Below are positions 46,697 through 58,068 of a DNA stretch of 64,000 nucleotides, in pieces. The position numbers and the translations under genes are program-made. Position 1 is the stretch's first letter. Each line of letters begins with the position of its first letter. The stretch is from Botryosphaeria dothidea. Taxonomy: Eukaryota; Ascomycota; Dothideomycetes; Botryosphaeriales; Botryosphaeriaceae. The notes under the pieces are model-generated. The model saw only the letters and a program-made list of their open reading frames with translations, ran no database searches and was not told the origin of the DNA. The stretch covers positions 2,294,001-2,358,000 of the forward strand of contig WWBZ02000040.1 in the NCBI GenBank assembly GCA_011503125.2, read 5' to 3'.

Positions 46697-48096
46697 TTAC
46701 AAATAGTGAAAAATAGACTCATTATCTACACAGAACATACTAGATTTTACTTCTCCAGCAATGTCTAACGAGCACCACCCGTGAAGCCATCGCCCACGGG
46801 CCCGCAGATCCATGACCTGCGAGAGACAGCCCCTCGGCGTCATCACGTCGGCGATGTCGAAGCCGGCCTTCCGCGCGATGCCGCGGTACTCGTCCAGCGT
46901 GCGCTCCTTGTTGTTCACCATGGTCAGCATCCGAATATCAGCATTGCGGGCGAAGCTGCCCAGCCGGCCCTCGCGCACCACCATCTCGACCACCAGCACG
47001 CGGCTGACGCCCGGGCCGCACGACCATGGCCTCGCGCACCTTGCGCAGGATCGCCACGCACCGCGCGTCGTCCCAGTTGTGCAGCACGAGCCGCAGCACG
47101 TACGCCTCGGACGCGGGCAGCTGGTTGTCGGGCGCGAAGAAGTCGCCCCGCGCGCACCTCGACCCGCGCGCGCACCTCTGCCTCTTCCGCCCCGCCCTCG
47201 GCGAAGCGCTTGCGCAGCAGCTCCGCCGTGCCGGGCAGGTCGAACGCGACGGCGCGCGCCCGCGGCAGCGCGCGCAGGAAGTGCGCGACGAAGTCGCCCT
47301 GGCCGGCGCCGACGTCCGTCAGAGTGGCGCCGCCGCCCGCCAAGCGCGTCGCCCCAGGCGTAGTCGGCGAGCAGGCCGGGGGCCTCGGCGGCGCTGAAGG
47401 CGCCGAGGGCGCGGTGGAAGCCGGCGGTCAGGCCGCGCGCCTGCATGACGGCGTACATGTGGTCGTCCGTGTCGAAGTGGTGCTGGGCGGCGGTGCGCGG
47501 CGAGGCGGCGGCGACGGCGTCGGGCAGGCGCGCGAGCATGGCGTAGTGCGTCGTCGCGTACTGGTCGACCCAGGCCTGCCAGGTGGTCGGGTGGTCGGTG
47601 CGGAGCAGGGCGGAGGCGCCGTTGTTGCGCACCGTGCCGTCGGCGCGCTGCTCGAAGAAGCCCAGCTCGTCGACGAGGAAGCGCAGGAGCTGGTGCGCGG
47701 CGGCCGGCTTCAGGCCCGCGGCTGCGGCCAGCGCCGGGATGGTGAGCGGTCCCTGTTGCTCGATGATGTCGGCGAGCCGGTAGTGCGAGGCGCAGAGCAG
47801 GACTTTGGTGTTTGTGGCGGCTGGAAGCAAGTAAGTAGACGTCTGGGCGGCCGGGGGCGAGACACGTACCGAAAGTGGCATCCATAAAAAGGACTTGCGG
47901 CGGGGTGATGATGCGCTCGAGCTTGTGCAGCGTCTGCCTGGTCTCCTCGATTTTGGCGCGCAGCGCGCCCGACTGCGCCGAAGTGTTGTCCGGGGAAAGG
48001 CTCAGGGCGGCATCCACATCTCGGGCCAGCGCGCCTTCGAAGGCCTGGACCGCCTTCTTCGCGGACGCCAAAACCTGGTCTAATTGGGGCCTCCAT
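46697..48096 (-). pseudogene. O-methyltransferase (plant COMT-like fold), frame-broken
   Basis: A 49-nt intron (47869-47821) joins an N-terminal helical exon to the dimerisation/winged-helix part (LADIIEQQGPLTIPALAAAAG, VDELGFFEQ). The SAM-binding motif TDVGAGQGDF, the VAFDLPG loop and LHNWDD are all present in the DNA but in three different frames. Family-consistent reading needs one base fewer at each of four G/C runs (48086-48089, about 47336-47342, 47146-47149, 47010-47012). The last three sum to one codon, so the outer frame stays open from 47881 to 46697 while its SAM core is scrambled. The C-terminus (RNADIRMLTMVNNKERTLDEYR) is again normal. The end after GRWLHGW looks non-family. If intact it would methylate a hydroxyl of the cluster product. 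Decay or sequence error are both possible. Confidence 0.7.
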
Positions 48097-48775
48097 GGTG
48101 GTGGGACGGGGATGATCTGCAATGCAGCGTTTGCGAGTTGTAGATAGTCCCCACGGCCAGGCTAATTCAATATATATGGCAAGCAGTTCTTCGACAGCGG
48201 GGGCCCGAGCAGCGAAGCAGATCCCACAGAAGGTCCGTCCGGCTGGCTTTGCCGATTGTGTTGTCCGTGGCTGCGTGGAGACGTTCGGTGGATATCTGCG
48301 GAGCGAATCGTTCTCTTTTCGTCGGGGCAAAACGCTGTCCCGATCTGCATCGCGTCTCCTCATCCTGCGCCCCAGGTACACTGTTGGAGTGGAGATAATC
48401 CATCATGTCGGATTGAAGTGCTGCCATCATGCATGGGAAAACTGCAGCGGCTTTGAGCTTGACGTGGAGTTGATTGAAAGAAGTGGTACGGGTTGCGTAA
48501 GGCAAGCCCGTGCGAAGTGTTTATATGCGTGGGAACGCGTGCCACGTAGCCACGTGATCACATGAACGCTTGACCTGTAGTCACTTTGTCGCTGGTGACA
48601 AAACCGAAGGAATGTCGGATTTCATGATACGGTGTTGAGTTGTGTGGTTAATTTAAAAGTGAACGATAGCAAGTAGCGCCGGCTGATAAATCGTCGGGAA
48701 TTCCGACTTGACATCCATGCAGGCTGCTGTATACTTAACCTAATCTACAATATCGATACAAAAAAAATACAGAAA
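48097..48775. promoter_or_regulatory. Space between NRPS 3' end and methyltransferase start
   Basis: A 679-bp gap. The minus strand carries a TATATAT box at 48171-48177, about 75 bp before the ATG at 48096, fitting the methyltransferase promoter. No gene was recognised. The NRPS 3' flank lies on the other side of this space only as downstream sequence of neither gene, since both genes are on the minus strand. Confidence 0.5.
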
Positions 48776-51700
48776 CTAAACGCTAGCCTGACAAAGCCCT
48801 GCTAGAGCATCCGCAGTAGGCGAGTCAAAGATATCTCTCAGGCCCAAGTGCAAATCCCTCTTCTCGCATGCGTCCTGCAACCTGACCGCATCCATACTCT
48901 CCGCGCCGAGGTCCCAGAACGAGCGCATGCAGCCGATGTCCTTCCTCTCCAGGCCCAAGCATTCAGCCATCGCCCTCCCTGATCGCGACCACCCTCTCGG
49001 CCCTGGCCGCCGCATCCGCCCCGTCACCACCCAGCTGCACCGCAATCTGCTCCTCCTCGCGGGGCGTCGGCAGCCCGCCATCGCCGTCCCCTTCGGCGCC
49101 GCCCGCCACCCGCCTCAGCGCATCCACGACGCTCTTCACGCTCACGCCGCGGCCGGCGTCGCGCGAGGCAGCCCCCAGCGCCTCCAGCGCGCCCGCCAGC
49201 GCCTCCTCCAGCCGCTCGGCCACCGCGGGCTCGACCACGCCGGCGTCCCACTCCATCTCGACGCGCAGCCCGCCGTCCCCATGCTCGCCGTCGTCCGTGA
49301 ACTCGATCATGACGGGGAACTTGGCCACGCCGCGCGGGCGGCCGCCGCCCTGCTCGACCCCGACCTCGACGACCTCGGCCGTTGAGCCCAGGGCGAAGCC
49401 GGTGCGCCGCTCGGCCGATTCGGTCGCCGTGTGGAAGGTGACGACGACGTCGACGATGGGCGGGAGAGGCTGGGCGGAGCGGCTGACACGGCTGCGTCGC
49501 CGTCCTCGTGATGTTTTTGCTGGTTGCTGTTGGCGTTGTTGAGCAGCCGGCGCAGGGCGCGGTGCGGGACGAAGTGCGCGAGGGCGGCGCGGCTGCGTTC
49601 GCGGACGGTCGTGAGCAGGGACGCCAAGTTGGCGTCGTCTTCGTCGTCCTCCTCCTCGTTCTCGTTGGCGTCCCAGGGCAGCGGGATGACGACGCGGTCG
49701 AGCAGGAGGCCCGGCATGCCCTCGGTGCCCGGGTCAGTGCGGAGGGTCATGGGGGCGCCGAGAGCCATTGTTTCAGCCTCCGCTGCTCCTGCGGGCGACG
49801 AGAACGAAGAGGCTGGGTGGAGGGATCGCAAGGCCAGGAAGGTCGCTACGAGCGCGACCTGATGCATTGACAGGTCGTGGGCAAGGGCCAGGCGGGACAG
49901 GCGGCGGTGCAGGGGCGCGCGCAGGGTCCAGACGGCGAGGTCGCCGCGGTAGGTCGCCGATGCGGGGGGCTTGCCCATGTGCGAGTGCGGCTTTGGGAGG
50001 GCGGGGCGGCGGCGGGAGAGGTTGGTGCGCCAGAAAGCGGCAGTTTCGGGCTCGATGTTGTTAGTGTCGGCGCGCGCCCAGTGCGACCAGTCGAGGTAAC
50101 TGAGGCTGGATTGTTGGCCTTCGTTGTCGAGGGCCAAGGTGCTGCTGGTGATACGGGTGTATGCGGCCGAGGTCTCTTGGAGGACTCTATAGAGGGTTGG
50201 GCCGTCGCCGACGATGTGCGACATGACGAAGACGACGGCCGTCTTCCACGGCGCCACGGTTGCGGTATGAAGCTGGATCATGGCATCTTCAAACGGATCC
50301 AGAGGCTGCTGGATCTTCTGGGAGATGAAGTCGTCGACGTCTTCCTCGCTGCAGTGGACGTGGCTGGGAGCGAGTGGCTCGGAAATGGAACGCACGATGA
50401 TGCCGTTGTCGTTGTGGTAGCGAGAGCGCAGGACCTCGTGCTTAGCCACCGTCTGCTGGAAGGCACGGTGCAATGCATCCAGGTCCACGGTGCCGTAGGC
50501 CTTGCAGGCGTAGACAATGTTCCACACCGGAGATCCCTCGCCGAGCATGTGGTTCAGAATCATCTCTTGCTCCTGTTCTGACACGGCCGTCTTCTCCGAT
50601 CTCGACACCCTCTGCATCTCGACGAAGGCCTTACGGCCGCGGACAGAGATCTGAGCGGTTGCCAAGTGCTGGTCCAATGCGCTGCAGAGGTCGCGCAGCA
50701 CCTGGTGGCGGATGATAATCCTGAGCGGCACCTTTGTATTCCACACCGTCGACAGCTTCTGCGCGAGCCGGATCTGGAGCAGCGAATGGCCCCCGAGGTC
50801 GAAGAAGCGGTCGAGAGCACCGATCGGGGACTCGGCGGGGTCCCTGCCCAGGAGCTCCGCCCAGGCGTCGGCAACAGCACGTTCGGTGGCGGTGTTCAGC
50901 GGCTCCAGTGCCGACTCCCGCTGCAGATGCACCTTGGCCAGCTCCTTACGGTTGACCTTGCCGTTAGGCGAGAGCGGCAGCGCCTCCAGCGCGGTAATGT
51001 TGCTCGGGGCGCTGTACTCGGGGAGATGGTCCTGAAGGGTCTGCATGAGGGTGCGCGTGTCAACCGTCTCGGGAGTGACGAACGCCCGCAAGGCGCCCCC
51101 AGTCACGATGACGGCGACATTATCGACGCTGGGGGCCAGTCGCGCAATGGTCGCCTCGATATCGCCAAGGTCGATTCTAAATCCGCGTAGCTTAACCTGG
51201 CTGTCGGTACGGCCGATGATCTCGGTGTTGCCATGCTCGTTCCAGCGGCCCATGTCGCCCGATCTAAACATCTTCCAGCCCGGGCGGAAGGGGTCTTGTA
51301 GGAAGCGGAACTCGGTCTCTTCGGGGTTGTTGCGGTAGCCGCGCGTGACCTGCAGGCTGGAGGCCACGAAGATCTCGCCACTGACGCCGGTCGGCACGGG
51401 GCGGCCCATGGAGTCGAGGATGTAGAAGACGACGCGGGGTATCGGCTTGCCGACGGATATCGGAGCGTCGGCACTCAGCGGGTGCGCGTTCGTCATGAGA
51501 GTGGTCTCGGCCGGGCCGTAGCTGTTTTGCAGGATCCTTCCCGGCATCCATCTCCGGGCGAGAGCTATCGGCAGCGGCTCGCCCATAAGTGTTACCACCT
51601 TCAGGTTAGGATAGTCGGCCGGGTCCAGGTTAGTGACCAGAGAAGGGGTAGCAACGATTGCATCGACCTTCGAGAGGTGCGCGAGAGGGTCTGCTGCGTC

Positions 51701-54700
51701 CTTTAGAACGAGCGTTGCTCCGTACAGTAGGCTAGAAAAGACCTCGGTGACGCAGCAATCGAACCCAAGGGACAGCAGCTGGGCGTTGCGCTGGCCGGGC
51801 TTCGAGCGCAGTCTTGTCGGGCCCCAGGAAAGGACGGATAGGATTGGCTTGTGTTCGAGCTGCACCGCCTTCGGGAAGCCGGTGGTTCCGCTAGTGAAAA
51901 GGATCACTGCAAGATCGTTCGCCGCTGCCTGGCTCTTGGGGACCATCTCCCAGCCGTCGCTGGAGCTTCGGTCGGACTCTGAGTCAGCGTCAGACAGGAT
52001 CGTCTCGACGTCCAGCTGGACGGCACCTTCGTAGCCAGAGTGCTTCTGTCTCAGGACTGCGTTGGGGTACAAAACGATGGGAGGATGGCAGAGAGACATC
52101 ATGTAAGACTGCCTCTCCGACGGGAACTTGTGGTCGATAGGACAATACGCGGCTCCTGTCCGGACCACCGACATGATTGCTAGTAGCCAATTAACCGAAC
52201 CATCGGCAATGATGCAGACAATATCTCCGGCCTTGATGCCATGTTGGAGGAGGACGCGGCTCACCCGCGCCGTCTCGGAGTTCAGTTCGCTGTACGTGAG
52301 GCTCCGATCCAAGCCCTCGACAGCACGGTAGTTGGAGTGTTGAGATAGCGAGAGTTCAAAAGCGTCCGCAAGCGTCTCCGGTCCTTCGTACGGCTCGTCG
52401 ATATAGTCGGTACAGTTAAGATTGGCATGCAATTCTTCTTCGCTAAGCATCCTCTTCGCCACTTCGCCGACCGAGATTTGCAAGCTGGGATCGGCGAGTA
52501 GGTGCAAAACGTTCTCGAAGTGGTTGATCATACGGTCGATCATGGGCTCGCCAAAGCTCGAGGGGCGGAACAGGAATCTCGCATGCAAGCACCCCTCTAC
52601 GGCATCAACCATGACGGAGAGCGGCGTCTCGGTGACCTGGTTGTTCGAGATGTCATAGGGCGCTGCGAACTGCGGGTTTGACCACTCATATGCCGGGAAG
52701 TCGTACTGGATGGCCAGCACAGTATCAAAGTAGTCAGTTCCTTTCCTTCCCGTAGCCTCCTGGACGAGAGCGTTGGGCGTCCACTGGAAGTTGAGCAGCT
52801 GGCACATGGAGTTGAAGACCTGCCGTACGAACGCAGGCACGGCTAAGGCCTCTTGTAGTTCGACAGCCATCGGCAGAGAGTTGATCAAGGGACCGACAAT
52901 CTTTTCCACGCCTTCTAGCGGCAGGCTTCTGCCGGAGAGGACCGTTCCCTGAACCACCTTCTGAGAGTCGCAATACCGAGAGAGAACTATCGCCCAAGCG
53001 GCGTATACCAGAGCAGCTGTTGTGACGCCGTATTCCTTGGCAGCTATCTCAAGCTGCATCATCTTGATGGAAAGCCCGCGTCGTCTCTCGGACAGGGATG
53101 TGGAGGTGGCATCCTCCGGTGGTGGAACACGCAGGCGGGGGATGTCTTGCACGCCCCCAAGCTGGGCTTTCCAGAACGCCTTTGCAGCTTCCGCGTCGCG
53201 CTGCAGCAGGCGGCGCATGCACCAGGCAGCATCTGTAAACTGAGGACACGGCGGAAGGGGTCTGCCGTGCAGGAGCTCCCAGAGATCGTTGAAGACGACA
53301 CTTGCCGACCAGCCGTCCACGAGTGAGTGGTGAACGGTCCAGATGAGACGACACTTGACGCCAGGTAGTATCATCACCCGTACGCTAGAGACAGCCTTGG
53401 TGTCCTGCTCGTCGAACGAGGTAAACTCTTCCGGCTCGATCTTCCCAGACACCTCACACGCCTTCTGCCAGGCTTCTTCCGACGAGAGCACGTCTTCCCG
53501 CCAGGGGGTCTCCGCATCTCTGTGGAGCAGCTGAAGCGGTTCGGACGACGGCAGATGGAACGACGTCCGCAGTATCGAATGCCGCCGAGCGAGCTGCCCC
53601 CACGCCGCCCTAAGCGTGTCCAAGAAGGCGGAATCTGCGCCATGGTCGAACGACACGCCGAACTTGACAAAGTTCAGAGACGGAGTGCCAACTGTCCCGC
53701 GGACCATGCGGACCTGCATGTCGGTAGCCGGCGCCACGCCCGCGAGCCGGGACGCCACGGGCCCTACCTCCTCGGCGAAGCGTTTTCGGTCGGCGGCGGA
53801 GAGGGCGTCACCGGGGTCGATGGCGGGCTCTGCCTCGATCTTGCGCGCCGCGGCCGCGATGGCGGCCACCGTGTCCCGGGCAAAGACGGACGCGACGTCC
53901 GTCTGGAAGCCGAGCTTGCGCAGCGTCGACACCAGCAGCACCGCGGCCAGCGAGTGGCCGCCCAGCGCGCGGAACGACGCGGCGCCGTCGACGCGGGCCT
54001 CGCTGACGCGCAGCACGATGCAGACGGCGTGCCGCACGGCCTCGAGGGGCGTCAGCTCGCCGGCTTGCAGGACGGCGGCGGGGACGGCGTGCTGCTTGCA
54101 GTCGTGCAGCGCGGCCAGCGCGTTGCGGTCGACCTTGGCGTTGGCGCTGGCGGGGAAGGCATCGAGGCCGTAGACGACGTCGGGCACGACGAAGGCCGAG
54201 CAGGCGGCCAGCATGCGGTCACGCAGCCCCTCGGCCGCGTCTGCGGGCGTGACGAAGCCGACCAGCGCGCCCCGACACGACACGGCGGCGGCGGCCCTGG
54301 CGCGGCCCTCGCTGCACGCCAGCATCGCCGGCTCGACCTCGCTCTCGAGGTTGACGAGGAAGCCGCGGTTCTTGACGACGCCGTCCTTGCGCCCGCAGAA
54401 GACGAGCTGGCCGTCGGCAGTGCGCCTGGCGTAGTCGCCGGTGCGGTAGAAGCGCTCGCTGCCGCGCTCGACGAAGGCCGCGCGCGTCCGCTCCTCGTCC
54501 TCGTAGTAGCCGACGCCCACGCCGGGCCCGCCGAGCAGCATCTCGCCCTCGCCGCCGGCGCCGGCGTCGTCGACCAGCAGCACCTTGCAGTAGGAGGTGG
54601 GCGTGCCCAGCACGATGGGCCTGCCGGGCCGCATCTCGGACATCAGCACCGCGACCGTCGCCTCGGTGGGGCCGTAGGCGTTGAAGAGCCGCCGGTGCGG

Positions 54701-55604
54701 CGCGCTCCACGTGTCGACGAGGTAGGGGGTGGGGGCCTCGCCGCCCATGATGATCAGACGCGTCCTGTCGTAGCCGCGCGACGGGTCCATGGCCGCGAGG
54801 ACGCTGGGAGTGGCCACCCACGTGTGGCACGTCTGCGCCGCGTCCTCGAGCGAGGCCGGGCTCGCGAGCACGAGGGTGCCGCCGTTGCACAGCGTGCTGA
54901 AGACGACCCATGTGCATCCTGTGGCTGTCAGCTTCCCGTTGCAGACTACTTCCACCGTGGTGCTTACCATCAAAGGCAAATGAGAAGATCAGCAGGACTC
55001 TGGTGTCGACGGTTGCGTGCAGGTTGAAGGGCAGCTCGTTCTGTTCGGTCACAAGTCTCGATATCGATCCCTGCTTGATCACGACGCCCTTAGGCTTGCC
55101 CGTCGAGCCGCTAGTAAAGATCACGTATGCCCAGTCGTCGGGGATGCTTGTGCTTGGATCGTTGTCGTTTGGTGAATCGGGTGGCGTGGGTGAGCTGGCC
55201 GGAAGACTGCCGTCGTGTGGGATATAGATTACCTGGCTGCCCCCTGACCCGGTAAACGCGTTGCTGTCGGTAGTGACGACAAGCCTCGCCTTCACGCGGC
55301 GCAGCGTGCTCTCGATTCGCTCGTTACCCCAGGTATCCAGCCCTATTGGGACGTAACAAGCCCGCAGCTTGTGGATGGCCAGCAGCGCGACCACCGCCCC
55401 AATGCAGCGCGTGGATAGTACCGGCACCATTTCCCCCGCCCTAACGCCATGCTGCCGTAGTTGAAGACTGAATCTGTCCGACAGCTCGTCCAACGTCCGG
55501 TAGGTCACTTGTTTGAAAGCCCCGGGGGTGCTGCCGTCTTCGAGTGCGATGGAGGAAGGGTGTGCCGCGGCCTGCTCGCGGAATAGTTGAATGAGGCACT
55601 TCAT
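48776..55604 (-). CDS. Non-ribosomal peptide synthetase, A-T-C-A-T-C-T (GliP-like), 3' end frame-broken
   Basis: Start ATG is at 55604. A 49-nt intron (54967-54919) restores the first adenylation domain; about 2260 residues in all. Domains: A1 (IFTSGSTGKPKG near 170, NAYGPTEAT near 292, NAKVDR near 475), T1 (LGGHSLA near 530), C1 (HHSLVDG near 743), A2 (FTSGTTGFPK near 1222, SYGPAETT, NGKVNRKEL), T2 (LGGHSLL near 1590), C2 (SHIVGDG near 1778, first His replaced) and T3 (DLGAESMD near 2219). There is no thioesterase, reductase or N-terminal condensation domain. This order is that of GliP and related synthetases, where C2-T3 helps cyclise a dipeptide to a diketopiperazine. Both A domains keep the amino-acid-anchoring Asp (FDG, FDC), so two alpha-amino acids are expected. 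Two compensating frame breaks (about 49472 and 48974) put the end of C2 and its linker out of frame. Confidence 0.9.
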
Positions 55605-56196
55605 GGTGACAAAGAGACCGGCTGCAGGCAAGTGGACAGTGTTGAACTGGAGAGGCGTAGTGATCAACGGCGCACCTAAGAGCCCACCATCACCTTATCA
55701 TCACGTCTTGCCGTCTTCAAGACCAGAATCAGATCGGCTCTCGGATATTAAGATATCCTCCGGTAGCTGAACACTCCCCCCCCCCCTCCCCCCCCCCCCC
55801 CCCCTTTCCCGGGCGTCGTTAGGCCCAGCTGCGCATTTCCCTGCAGAAACACCGGCCCCGTTATTGATGCGTCTCGTGCAATGCCGGCCATTTGGATCAC
55901 CCCATGCCTGACGTTTCTGGAAACTTCCAAGGCCGTCGCGGGGCGTGAGGCGGAGTACGTCCTCCGAAAATGCACCCCGGAAGATATCGACGGCGAATAA
56001 TCACGGTTATCAGTGATTGGCAGACACTCGGAACAGACTGTCTTAAGTCGACCAGCGTTTCGACAGAGGTGCCGGCAAGCACGTACTTACGTTTCTCGAA
56101 GACCGCGTGAGTTCCTTGCCAGGCGAGCATCATCCCTCGTGGCCCTTCTCTGTTCCGTTCAACACTGAGTGAACAGAAACTCCGCTTTTCGTTGAA
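55605..56196. promoter_or_regulatory. Bidirectional promoter NRPS / P450 with C-rich tract
   Basis: A 592-bp divergent promoter of two cluster genes. At 55776-55804 the plus strand has eleven C, one T and seventeen C, so the minus strand is a long G-tract able to form a G-quadruplex. An AT-rich segment lies beside it (55745-55755). A shared control point is likely. Confidence 0.65.
55776..55804. repeat. Poly-C tract (11 C, T, 17 C)
   Basis: A homopolymer-like tract in the NRPS/P450 promoter. Its exact length is liable to sequencing error and probably varies between strains. Confidence 0.9.
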
Positions 56197-58068
56197 ATGG
56201 CCGCAGTGCTGGCAGGCAACATGCACGTGGGGGCTCTCGTCGTAGCGGTGGCGGCCGCTGCGGTTCTGGTCGTCAGGAGCCCAGTCGCGCGCAGAATCCT
56301 GGATGTCATGCTCAATGTAAGTCTACCAGCCGTCATGTGGCGCAACAACAACACTCACGAAGTTCGTCGTCGCTTAGGCAATCGTGTCCCGGATTTACTT
56401 CTTTCCGAGCATTGAAGACGGCCAAAACATCAAAGGCCCGGCCTTCACATTCCCCAATGGCCAGACGACGGACAAGTTCCTGCGTGGGAGGGAGATGTCC
56501 TACATGTGGGGTAGCAAGTACGGCAGCATCTATAGAATCTGGAGCGGATTGACCCCAGAAGTGTGAGTTCGGCTCCCGCATACCCCCCTGCTCCCGACTG
56601 ACCGGGGTATAGTGTGCTCACAGACGCCAAGGACGTCCAGGCTCTGTACAGCCATGCGGCCGGCCACACAAAAGACCACACAGCAAATGTTGGCTGGCTG
56701 TTCGGCCAGCTCCTGGGCCAATGCGTCGGCGTAGTCAACGGGAACCGCTGGACCACGCTCCGGAAGATGCTCGACCCGCTGTTCTCCCACAAGCAGTCCT
56801 TGCAGTACCTCAACGCCTTCAACACTGCTGCCGAGGCCTACGCAAAGGCCGTGGACCAGTACGCGCTGGAAAAGAGCGGCGACCGCTTTGTCGTCAATGC
56901 CTCCCACGCTCTGATGCGATTCCCGTACTACGAGGTTGCCAAGCTCTTCTACGGCCACCTCAACCAACACGAGATCGATCGGCTATGGGACCTGGGCCAG
57001 CTCTTCACCGAGACCTTGTCCCACGGAATTGACGGCGGCATCAACCGCTCGCCCCTGACCAAATGGTTGAACATGCCCTCGTGGCAGCGAGCCAAGTCAT
57101 ACATCCAGCAATGGGAGGCCTTCACCACCGAAGCCGTCCAGCGCCGCGTCGACGCCGGCATCGACTGCCCGCTGATCCAGCTGTGGCAGTCGGCCGAGGC
57201 GGGCGAGATCGACAAGCAGGAGGTGCTACACACGCTCGCCGAATCGCTCTTCGCCAACCTCGACGTCACGACCCACGTCATCTCGTCCTGCGTCATCCTC
57301 GTAAGTTGACACAGCCCCTTGCGCCTTGAACACGCATAGACTCACAGCAGGGCGATTGCCTCCCTAGCTCGCCGACAACGCCGAGGTCCAGGCCGCCCTG
57401 CGCGCAGAGTTCGCAGAGCACGCCTACGACATCAACGGCTACCTGGGCAAGGGCGACACGCTGCTGCACTACTGCCTGCTGGAGTCGCTGCGCCTGCAGC
57501 CTGTGCCGGCCTTCACGCTGCCCGACAAGCCGCCGCGCGAGAGGATCGTCGGCGGATATCGCATCCCCAAGAACGTGAGTCCGATCGATCGATCGATCCA
57601 GAATAGGGTGAAAATAAGGGCTGACCAAGACTCTCAACGGACTGTAAAGACGACCATCCTGATCGACTCGTACGCCATCAACATCCGCAACCCCTTCTGG
57701 GGCCCCGACAGCCGCCAGTACCGGCCGAGCCGGTTCGCCTCGATCCCGCCGCAACAGGTAAGCTAACTCCAATCCTTGCGTCCAACTTTTTCCTGCGTTT
57801 TTTTTTTCTCTCCTCGACGGCGGGCTGACAGCTGGAATTCCCGTAGCTCCGATACAACCTGACCACGTTCGGGTACGGCACGCGGAAATGCCTCGGGTAC
57901 AAGGTCGGCGACAAGATGGTGCATGCCCTCGTCTACCAGCTGTTCTCCCAGTACGACGTTTCGGTGCGGCCGACCATGAAGCAGGAGAACGACGAGCAAT
58001 TCAAGAGGGATAGGGGTAATTGGATGGCGTTGTATGACGTTGAGCTTGAGTTGCAGCGGAGGGGCTAG
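56197..58068 (+). CDS. Cytochrome P450 monooxygenase
   Basis: Six exons (56197-56316, 56378-56562, 56613-57300, 57368-57574, 57650-57757, 57847-58068) give about 509 residues without frame breaks. An N-terminal membrane anchor is present (LVVAVAAAAVLVV). The I-helix oxygen-activation motif is FANLDVTTHV (a variant of AGxDT), the K-helix ExxR is ESLRLQP, and the heme-binding loop is FGYGTRKCLGYK with the Cys ligand. It is an ER-bound class II P450 that oxidises a substrate with electrons from P450 reductase. The FANLDVTT-type I-helix recalls P450s of gliotoxin-like clusters (from memory, unchecked). It shares a promoter with the NRPS, so the peptide or diketopiperazine is the likely substrate. 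A relic of another P450 end lies 350 bp downstream. Confidence 0.93.

Noticed and set aside
46781..47887. 368-codon plus-strand frame opposite the methyltransferase
   Set aside because: Low-complexity Arg/Ala-rich shadow of a GC-rich gene.
54919..54967. Frame change inside NRPS A1 read as a frameshift
   Set aside because: A GTAAGC donor, GCTGAC branch point and CACAG acceptor define a 49-nt intron that restores the domain exactly.
53522..55027. 501-codon plus-strand frame opposite the NRPS
   Set aside because: Opposite-strand shadow; the minus strand carries clear adenylation and carrier motifs.
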